The notes under the pieces: model-generated
What the model saw: the letters and a program-made list of their open reading frames with translations, nothing else
The model's database searches: none
What the model was told of the DNA's origin: nothing
DNA from: Spirochaetaceae bacterium
Lineage (GTDB): Bacteria; Spirochaetota; Spirochaetia; Treponematales; Breznakiellaceae
Length of the DNA stretch: 19,342 nucleotides
Assembly (NCBI GenBank): GCA_031279965.1
Contig: JAITHM010000051.1
Span: 1 to 19,342, forward strand
Direction: 5' to 3'
Shown here: positions 14,425 through 19,342 of the stretch, in pieces
How the letters are laid out: every line of letters begins with the position of its first letter
Position numbering within the stretch: position 1 is the stretch's first letter
Translations under genes and position numbers: made by a program

Positions 14425-14718
14425 TTAACGTTTTTCCTGTGCTTTTTCTTTTTCTTTATTCACTTTTACCGCTAAGGCGTCAAAAAGTTTGTCGATAGCA
14501 GGATTAAGCTCTGGTTCATGCTCTTTGACATGAGAGCTTACCCCCCAGCGAAAGTTTATCGTAGCCTCCGCGATGAATTCCTTTGCGTCTTTGGTAATGG
14601 TTATTAAAAGGTCGATAATATTTGCGTCGGCGTTATGCAGGCGCCCCAGTTTTTTTTCGATATATTGCCGGCCATCATCCCGCAATGTAAAATGAATGTC
14701 TTTAATATCAAGATTCAT
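14425..14718 (-). CDS. hpf: Short ribosome hibernation-promoting factor (HPF/RaiA family)
   Basis: A 97-residue protein with the beta-alpha-beta-beta-beta-alpha pattern of the short HPF/YfiA family: MNLDIKDIHFTLRDDGRQYIEKKLGRL, central strands IIDLLITITKD and EFIAEATINF, and a final helix (NPAIDKLFDALAVKVNKEKEK) with a Lys-rich tail. Family members bind the 30S decoding centre and inactivate ribosomes in starvation; the short form lacks the C-terminal dimerisation domain of long HPF. GGAGG (14724-14728) is 5 bases before the second of two consecutive ATGs, so I start at 14718. It follows argD by 47 bases and precedes the glycosylase-like gene. Confidence 0.87.
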   Translation of the reverse strand: MNLDIKDIHFTLRDDGRQYIEKKLGRLHNADANIIDLLITITKDAKEFIAEATINFRWGVSSHVKEHEPELNPAIDKLFDALAVKVNKEKEKAQEKR

Positions 14719-14765
14719 CATATCCTCCAAATCAAGTGATGGTTAACACTATCAAAATTTACCGT

Positions 14766-15935
14766 TCAGCTCAAGGCCTTGTTAAGCAGCGCAAGACCTT
14801 CATCAATCTGCCCGCGGCTGATAATATAGGGCGGAAGGAAGCGCAATGTCTGGGGGCCGCCCTGGAGCAGCAACAATCCCCGTGTACCAGCTGCCGTACG
14901 AGAGATAAGCCGTTCCAGCACAGGCCGTGCGTCTATTGTAAGATCGCAGGCGGCAATAAGCCCCCGTCCGCGCATTCCGGTAATAACCGGGCTGTTAAGC
15001 GCACGGAGTCCTTCAAGAAGGTACTCACCAAGTGCAGTTATTTCAGCAAGAAACGAAGGCACGGCAAGTTTTTCAAGCACAACAACACCGGCCGCCGCGG
15101 CAAGGGCATTCCCGCCAAAAGTACTCCCGTGATCGCCTGTTTCAAGCACCGCGCAGGTCTTTTCTCCGGCAAGCACCGCCCCCACAGGGATTCCTGCGGC
15201 AAGTCCTTTGGCAAGCGTTACAACATCTCCACGAACTCCGGCATGTTCGCTTGCAAGAAACGCCCCTGTTCGTCCAAGCCCACTTTGGATTTCATCAAAC
15301 ATAAGCACGATGTCTTTTTCCGCACATAACTCTGCTGCGCGGCGCAGATATTCATCTGAAAGAATATGCACTCCGCTCTCTCCCTGAATGGGTTCCAGAA
15401 AAAGTCCGGCAACTGTTTTATCAAGAGCCTGTTCCAGCGCTTCAATATTATTTGGCGGAATAAACGTAAAACCTTCCGTAAAGGGGCCAAAATTTACATG
15501 AAACTTTTCCTGGCCTGTTGCAGACAGCGTAGTTATTGTTCTTCCATGAAAGCTGTCGCGTAGCGTTACAATGGTATGGCGGCCCGGGCCGTATTTTTTT
15601 AGCGAGTACTTGCGGGCAATTTTTATCGCGCCCTCGTTTGCCTCCGCGCCCGAATTACAAAAGAACACGCGCCGCATCTGTGAAATTGCAGTGAGCTTTT
15701 CGGCAAACATCACGCTTGCATCACTTTGGAAGTAGTTGCTTACATGAATAAGCCGCGCCGCCTGAGCACCCAGCGCCTGCACTAAATCAGGATGATTATG
15801 TCCAAGACAGTTGACGGCGATTCCCGAGGTAAAATCAAGATATTCCCGGCCTTGTGCATCGGTAAGATATGCCCCGTTACCTTTAACAAAAGTTACCGGC
15901 AGACGGTGGTATGTATTCATAAACACGTCATTCAT
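14766..15935 (-). CDS. argD: Acetylornithine aminotransferase
   Basis: A 389-residue class III PLP aminotransferase, of usual length for ArgD. It would interconvert N-acetylglutamate semialdehyde and N-acetylornithine with glutamate in arginine synthesis. Landmarks are YLDFTSGIAVNCLGHNHPDL at the N-terminus, FCNSGAEANEGAIKIAR (phosphate binding), FDEIQSGLGRTG with Asp214 (PLP ring nitrogen), and TLAKGLAAGIPVGAV with Lys243 as the Schiff-base lysine, then GSTFGGNALAAAA. AGGAG (15943-15947) lies 7 bases before the ATG and overlaps the TAG stop of the symporter gene, so expression is linked. Related ornithine or 4-aminobutyrate aminotransferases are possible, but the length and N-terminal motif favour ArgD. 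No other arginine gene is in view. Confidence 0.9.
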   Translation of the reverse strand: MNDVFMNTYHRLPVTFVKGNGAYLTDAQGREYLDFTSGIAVNCLGHNHPDLVQALGAQAARLIHVSNYFQSDASVMFAEKLTAISQMRRVFFCNSGAEANEGAIKIARKYSLKKYGPGRHTIVTLRDSFHGRTITTLSATGQEKFHVNFGPFTEGFTFIPPNNIEALEQALDKTVAGLFLEPIQGESGVHILSDEYLRRAAELCAEKDIVLMFDEIQSGLGRTGAFLASEHAGVRGDVVTLAKGLAAGIPVGAVLAGEKTCAVLETGDHGSTFGGNALAAAAGVVVLEKLAVPSFLAEITALGEYLLEGLRALNSPVITGMRGRGLIAACDLTIDARPVLERLISRTAAGTRGLLLLQGGPQTLRFLPPYIISRGQIDEGLALLNKALS

Positions 15936-15945
15936 GAAGGTGCTC

Positions 15946-17178
15946 CTAGATAAAGTTTTTTATTTCGCGTTCGTTCTGATAGCCTGTCATGCGTGCAACA
16001 GCAAAACTGCCCAAAGATGCTATCATAATATCGAGGAAGGCGCCTATCGAGATAAGATAAAAAGCCATCGGTTTAAGAATAAGATAGCCTGTTTCAAGGC
16101 CGTGCCCATAACCGGCACACAGCACAGCAAGCGCGGCAAAAGCGCCGTCTCCCGGGTTGCGCGCCAGCAAAAACGAGAGCAGGAATGCATGACCGGCAAT
16201 GGCAATAAGCTCGCCTTTTTCAATATCAAGACTGGAATATGATTTGATGATAACCAGCAGTGCGACAGCGGCGACCATCGCGCTTCCTGAACGGCCAAAG
16301 GTTGTCCACAGCATTGTTATTATTGTATTTGCCCGCCGCCGTATTCCCAGATTTTCTTTTGTTTGCTGCATAAAGAGCGGCAAACAAAAATTGATGTCTC
16401 CCGAAAAGAACGCGGCGATTGCGGAACCAAGCGACGCATACACAACCTTCCAGGGAGTGCGGTATTTTTTTATTAAATAGAGAAAAAGCGGGAGTATTAT
16501 CGCCGCAAGGGCAAGGACAAGAATCAACAGGAGCCGGTTAATCGCGTGAAACACACCGGCTTTTAACACGCCTTGGTACCGGATTGCCCAATATGCGGAA
16601 AGTATGATTACCAGCAGTCCAAGAATTTCTGAAAAGAACGCCGCGATATGGTAGAAAACACGGGAAAACGAGTCGGTAAGGGCGAGTATCTGTTTGGTGT
16701 AGTTCCTGTCGTAGGAAAGGCCTATGGCCATAAAAAAGGCAAAAATACAAAGCGGAAAAAGATACGTACCGCTGCCAAATACCACAGAAAGCATGTTCGA
16801 AGGAAACATTTCCAAAAAGTAGCGGCCAGTCTCGAGCACAATACGCTCGGCATTTTGTTCCGTAAGAATGGGTATACGGTCAGGGGGGAACAGTGTAGTA
16901 GCGAGCATTCCAAAGCCGATGACAAAAGCGGACACGCCTATAATCACCGTAAAGGTACGAACAATCAGCGGCCAGAACGCATTGTCCTGGCGCAGTTCGT
17001 AAATACCGATAGTGAGTGAAAAAAGCAGCAGGGCCGCCGCCGTATAGCGCCCCATATTTATCGCAAGCTCGGCAAAAAAGGCAAAAAACCCGGAAATTAC
17101 GGCATTTTCCGCAGGCAGTAAAATGCCCAGGAGCAGGCCGAGGATTGATCCGGCAAACAGCTTAACCCAAACTTTCAT
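15946..17178 (-). CDS. Divergent DAACS-family (dicarboxylate/amino acid:cation) symporter
   Basis: A 410-residue membrane protein with about eight hydrophobic helices and two re-entrant-like segments in the GltP/GltT order. The framework is recognisable: KLFAGSILGLLLGILLP at the N-terminus, AFFSGDINFCLPLFMQQTKENLGI where the family has the serine-rich hairpin 1, and ARNPGDGAFAALAVL as hairpin 2. Key family motifs are changed. Hairpin 1 reads S259-G-D-I-N-F rather than SSS(A)T, NMDGT is replaced by FGRSGS (294-299), and the last helix reads GAFLDIMIASLGSFAVA without the Arg/Asn/Asp ligands for substrate and sodium. The substrate is therefore unknown. ATG at 17178 lies 6 bases after a -10 box. 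It heads a unit with argD, hpf and the glycosylase-like gene. Confidence 0.75.
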   Translation of the reverse strand: MKVWVKLFAGSILGLLLGILLPAENAVISGFFAFFAELAINMGRYTAAALLLFSLTIGIYELRQDNAFWPLIVRTFTVIIGVSAFVIGFGMLATTLFPPDRIPILTEQNAERIVLETGRYFLEMFPSNMLSVVFGSGTYLFPLCIFAFFMAIGLSYDRNYTKQILALTDSFSRVFYHIAAFFSEILGLLVIILSAYWAIRYQGVLKAGVFHAINRLLLILVLALAAIILPLFLYLIKKYRTPWKVVYASLGSAIAAFFSGDINFCLPLFMQQTKENLGIRRRANTIITMLWTTFGRSGSAMVAAVALLVIIKSYSSLDIEKGELIAIAGHAFLLSFLLARNPGDGAFAALAVLCAGYGHGLETGYLILKPMAFYLISIGAFLDIMIASLGSFAVARMTGYQNEREIKNFI

Positions 17179-17184
17179 ACCGCC

Positions 17185-17213
17185 ACCATAGCATAAATTT
17201 CAAGCTGTGCCAA
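17185..17213 (-). promoter_or_regulatory. Promoter of the symporter-argD-hpf unit, predicted leaderless
   Basis: On the - strand TTGGCA (17213-17208; five of six bases match the -35 consensus), a 17-base spacer and TATGGT (17190-17185) precede the ATG at 17178 by 6 bases. The predicted transcription start is the first base of the start codon. Confidence 0.65.
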
Positions 17214-17231
17214 TCATGCACCAGCACTTTT

Positions 17232-17260
17232 AAAACTGCTACACAACCAGGTTGTGCAGT
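17232..17260 (-). terminator. Hairpin, probable terminator of the right-hand glycine-rich gene
   Basis: On the - strand ACTG-CACAACC-T-GGTTGTG-TA-GCAGT is followed by TTTT. The inner 7-base arms are perfect (17242-17248 and 17250-17256) and the outer arm pairs across a short bulge. It starts directly after a TAG at 17261-17263. The T-run is only four long, so it could instead, or also, be a regulatory site 29 bases upstream of the symporter -35 box. Confidence 0.5.
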
Positions 17261-17401
17261 CTAATCGAACTTTACGAATATGACGCCTTTGAAGCCGCCG
17301 CCGCCCGCGCCGTAGAATGTACCGGCTGCCGCGGTAGACTGGTAGCCGACTTATCGCTTTTTTTGAACTACGCGAACACTGAATGCCCCGTACCCCAATC
17401 C
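17261..17401 (-). pseudogene. In-frame glycine-rich tail beyond the stop of the surface-protein gene
   Basis: Continuing the frame of the surface gene past its TAG (17402-17404), the sequence reads GLGYGAFSVRVVQKKR, then TAA (17351-17353), then a 29-residue stretch with AAAGTFYGAGGGGFKGVIFV and the ending KFD, then TAG (17261-17263) and the hairpin. Each piece ends in a short beta-strand like the proper C-terminus (GVVIIRFRIQ). It looks like decayed or alternative C-terminal ends of glycine-rich modules, held in one frame. Readthrough cannot be excluded. Confidence 0.5.
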
Positions 17402-19342
17402 CTATTGGATGCGGAAGCGGATGATGACGACGCCGTCGCCGCCGCGCCCTCCGGCGGTGGCATAGCCGCCCGCGCCGCCGCCGCCCGTGCCGTTTTCGCC
17501 GTTGCCGGAGTTCACGCCGACCGAACCGCCGCCGCCGGAACCTCCCATCGCGCCTGACCAGCCGCCAGCGCCGCCGCCGGCGTAGTAGAGCGCTGTGCCG
17601 GTAATATTTTTTTGCAGACCCGCGCCGCCGCGATCATCGGAGCCCGCAGCCCCCGCGCCGCCGCCGCCGCCACCGATATAATAGGTGCCGTTGCTTTTCC
17701 CCTTGCTGCCGTTGTTTCCCTGTCCCGAGGCGCCAGTTCCCCCGTTGCCGAAGGTGCTGTGGGCGCTCCCTCCCCCCGAACCGCCATTGTTGCCGTTGGA
17801 CGCGGCGCCCGCGCGATGGTAGCCGCCGCCGCCGCCGCCGGTTGCGCTCTCTCCGTTAAAGGAAGAATCGCCGCCGTTAGAGCCGTTTTGACCCTCGCTC
17901 GCGCCGCCCGCGCCGCCGCTTCCCACGATAACCGTGTAGGGTATTGACAGAAGCGTCTGGCCGGTGCGGTGGATAAGCCCGCCCGCGCCGCCGCCGCCGG
18001 CTTTATTCTCGACAAGGTCGGAAAAACCGCCGCCGCCGCCGCCGGCCGCAATCAGGTATTCAAAGCTGTCCGGGAAGGCGAGGCCGCCGTTGAGCGTAAA
18101 GGTTCCCGGCGCGCTAAACGTATGAATCTGGTAGATTTCCGCCCCGGCGTTTACCGTCGTTATTGTGCCGCCGCTTGCCGCGTCATAGGTCAGTTTTCCG
18201 TCCGGGCCTATATACCAGCGATTTGGATTGGGTGTTACCGCGAATTTACTGTAGTTGGCGGAAACTACCGTGCCGCTCAAAACAACCGTGCCGGCGGTGT
18301 AAGACGCGGGCGTAATCACCGCCACAGGCGCGGCCCCGGTAAGGTTGCCGCCAATCGTGATATACTTATCTGATATAAGGTAAACATCGTTGCCTGAGTC
18401 AATACGCGCCCCGCCGGACATCTTGAAGACCGTGGGTTGGGGGGGGGGGGTAATAACATCGCCCACGTGTACACCGTTACCGGTGTAGCCGGTTCCGGCG
18501 GTATTCCCGCTGATAACGCCGCCTGACATCGTAACGGTATAATTTTGGCCTGCCTTGATACCGCCGCCCCTCTGACCGGCGATATTGCCGCTGATTTCCC
18601 CGCCCGATATGGTCATCGTGTTGGCCCCGGTGCCTGCGTTCACATTGATGCCGCCGCCGTTTGTGCTGGCGAGGTTTTTTGTAATAAAACCGCCCTGAAT
18701 CGCAATGGTTCCGTATTCGGCGTTAATCCCGCCGCCGTCATAGGGAGCAGATTTGTTATTGTTGATGGAGCCGTTTATCATCGTTAGCTTCGTGTTCATC
18801 TGGGTGGCATCCTGAAGCACTATACCCCCGCCGGTGTAGCCGCTCTGGTTGTAGCACACTTCGCCTCCGTTGATAATCACTTCCGCGCCGGTATTCGCAC
18901 TAATCCCGCCGCCGGCTGAGGAGGTACAATTATTTCGCAGAACCGCGCCCGCGCCGAGGGTGAGCTTTGCCCCCGCGCCGGAGGCAAAGACGAGCGTCTT
19001 TGAAGCGGTTACCGCGCCCGTTCCGGTATTCGTCGCGCCGAAAGCCGGGGACGGCGGATTCGCCGATCCGCTCGCCCACACCGCGCCGCCGTCAATAATG
19101 ATGTTTTGAAGGGTAAGTTGTCCCCCGTTCACCGTAATAAGCGGGCTTGCCGTATTCCCCGAGGCGCGTTTGAGGATGTGCACCGTCCCGCCGCCCGGCG
19201 AAACCAGCTTGATATACTTACCCGAATTAAGCGTGACATTGTCCGCGCTTACCATAACTATATCCCGGAGCAGCGTAATCTCGTCCGGCGAGGACGCCGA
19301 ACCGGATGCCGCCGCAACCGCGTCACCAAGCGAGGAATAGTA
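17402..19342 (-). CDS. Surface beta-helix / glycine-rich protein, 3' part (5' end outside window)
   Basis: The frame is open to the right window edge, upstream of the ATG at 19255 (reading YYSSLGDAVAAASGSASSPDEITLLRDIVM...), so the start lies outside. About 646 residues are visible. The first half is a right-handed beta-helix (pectin-lyase-like) of rungs such as GGQLTLQNIIIDGG and TMSGGVISGNTAGTGYTGNG, as in autotransporter-like and polymorphic outer-membrane proteins. It continues into a linker (YTAGTVVLSG...IGPDGKLTYD) and a C-terminal glycine-rich module beginning YQIHTFSAPGTFTLNGG and ending GVVIIRFRIQ. A surface or secreted adhesin role is inferred. The coding strand holds a C12 tract (residues TPPPQ) and two (CCG/GCC)6 runs. 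No lipobox or autotransporter barrel is visible in this part. Confidence 0.8.
   Translation of the reverse strand, partial: YYSSLGDAVAAASGSASSPDEITLLRDIVMVSADNVTLNSGKYIKLVSPGGGTVHILKRASGNTASPLITVNGGQLTLQNIIIDGGAVWASGSANPPSPAFGATNTGTGAVTASKTLVFASGAGAKLTLGAGAVLRNNCTSSAGGGISANTGAEVIINGGEVCYNQSGYTGGGIVLQDATQMNTKLTMINGSINNNKSAPYDGGGINAEYGTIAIQGGFITKNLASTNGGGINVNAGTGANTMTISGGEISGNIAGQRGGGIKAGQNYTVTMSGGVISGNTAGTGYTGNGVHVGDVITPPPQPTVFKMSGGARIDSGNDVYLISDKYITIGGNLTGAAPVAVITPASYTAGTVVLSGTVVSANYSKFAVTPNPNRWYIGPDGKLTYDAASGGTITTVNAGAEIYQIHTFSAPGTFTLNGGLAFPDSFEYLIAAGGGGGGFSDLVENKAGGGGAGGLIHRTGQTLLSIPYTVIVGSGGAGGASEGQNGSNGGDSSFNGESATGGGGGGYHRAGAASNGNNGGSGGGSAHSTFGNGGTGASGQGNNGSKGKSNGTYYIGGGGGGAGAAGSDDRGGAGLQKNITGTALYYAGGGAGGWSGAMGGSGGGGSVGVNSGNGENGTGGGGAGGYATAGGRGGDGVVIIRFRIQ
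17822..18044 (-). repeat. Two (GGC)6-type microsatellites encoding polyglycine
   Basis: GCC x6 at 17822-17839 and CCG x6 at 18027-18044 (+ strand) encode glycine runs in the C-terminal module. A third run of six GGC units is at 744-761 in the left-hand glycine-rich gene. Triplet slippage here changes length but not frame. Confidence 0.85.
18439..18450 (-). repeat. Homopolymeric C12 tract (G12 on + strand) inside the surface-protein gene
   Basis: Twelve consecutive G on the + strand are read as ACC CCC CCC CCC CAA on the coding strand. With 12 the frame is open. With 11 a stop (TGA) follows after 40 out-of-frame codons; with 13 a TGA follows after 13 codons. Either change would remove the whole glycine-rich C-terminal module. 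Confidence 0.95.

Noticed and set aside
17512..18051. 179-codon - strand and overlapping + strand ORFs in the GC-rich region
   Set aside because: GGC-repeat DNA is open in most frames; the Ala/Arg/Pro-rich products are frame shadows of the glycine-rich protein.
17401..19342. Glycine-rich and beta-helix repeats as a CRISPR array
   Set aside because: The repetition follows protein rungs (about 20-30 residues) with variable DNA; there are no constant direct repeats with unique spacers.

Overview
This window looks like chromosomal DNA from a spirochaete, most likely a gut or oral Treponema relative. That is an inference from the protein content (Cys-anchored lipoproteins, a HAMP/class III cyclase fusion, glycine-rich surface proteins, FtsH with a short N-terminus) and from mid-range GC. 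No rRNA, tRNA, CRISPR array or transposase was found.

Layout. (1) Bases 1-953 are the 3' end of a glycine-rich, probably surface-exposed protein on the + strand, closed by a strong hairpin terminator. (2) Bases 1043-4216 (+) hold a zinc/cadmium-type resistance unit: a consensus promoter with an SmtB/CadC-type operator, a CadC-like sensor, a P1B-2 metal ATPase overlapping it by 4 bases, then a SIMPL-domain lipoprotein. (3) From 4209 everything lies on the - strand. Read in transcription order (right to left) it is: a glycine-rich beta-helix protein running in from the right edge (17402-19342); a four-gene unit of divergent DAACS-type symporter, argD, hpf and a uracil-DNA-glycosylase-like protein; an LTD-like lipoprotein; an orphan polytopic membrane protein; tlpA-ccdA (periplasmic thiol reduction); a large two-TM cyclase-like receptor; an AT-rich flavin-binding protein; and ftsH.

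Most notable points. The right-hand surface protein gene carries a 12-base C tract in its coding strand whose gain or loss of one base gives early stops, a classic layout for slipped-strand phase variation. Three genes (ftsH, the orphan membrane protein and the symporter) have a -10 hexamer exactly 6 bases before ATG and no useful ribosome binding site, predicting leaderless mRNAs, whereas neighbouring genes have strong GGAGG sites. The cyclase domain has kept its base-recognition and transition-state residues but lacks both metal-binding aspartates. The symporter has lost the signature NMDGT and transport-domain residues of its family. The surface gene's stop codon is followed in the same frame by two more glycine-rich-like C-terminal tails, each ended by its own stop, before a hairpin.

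All family assignments are from motif recognition by eye; no database search was possible.
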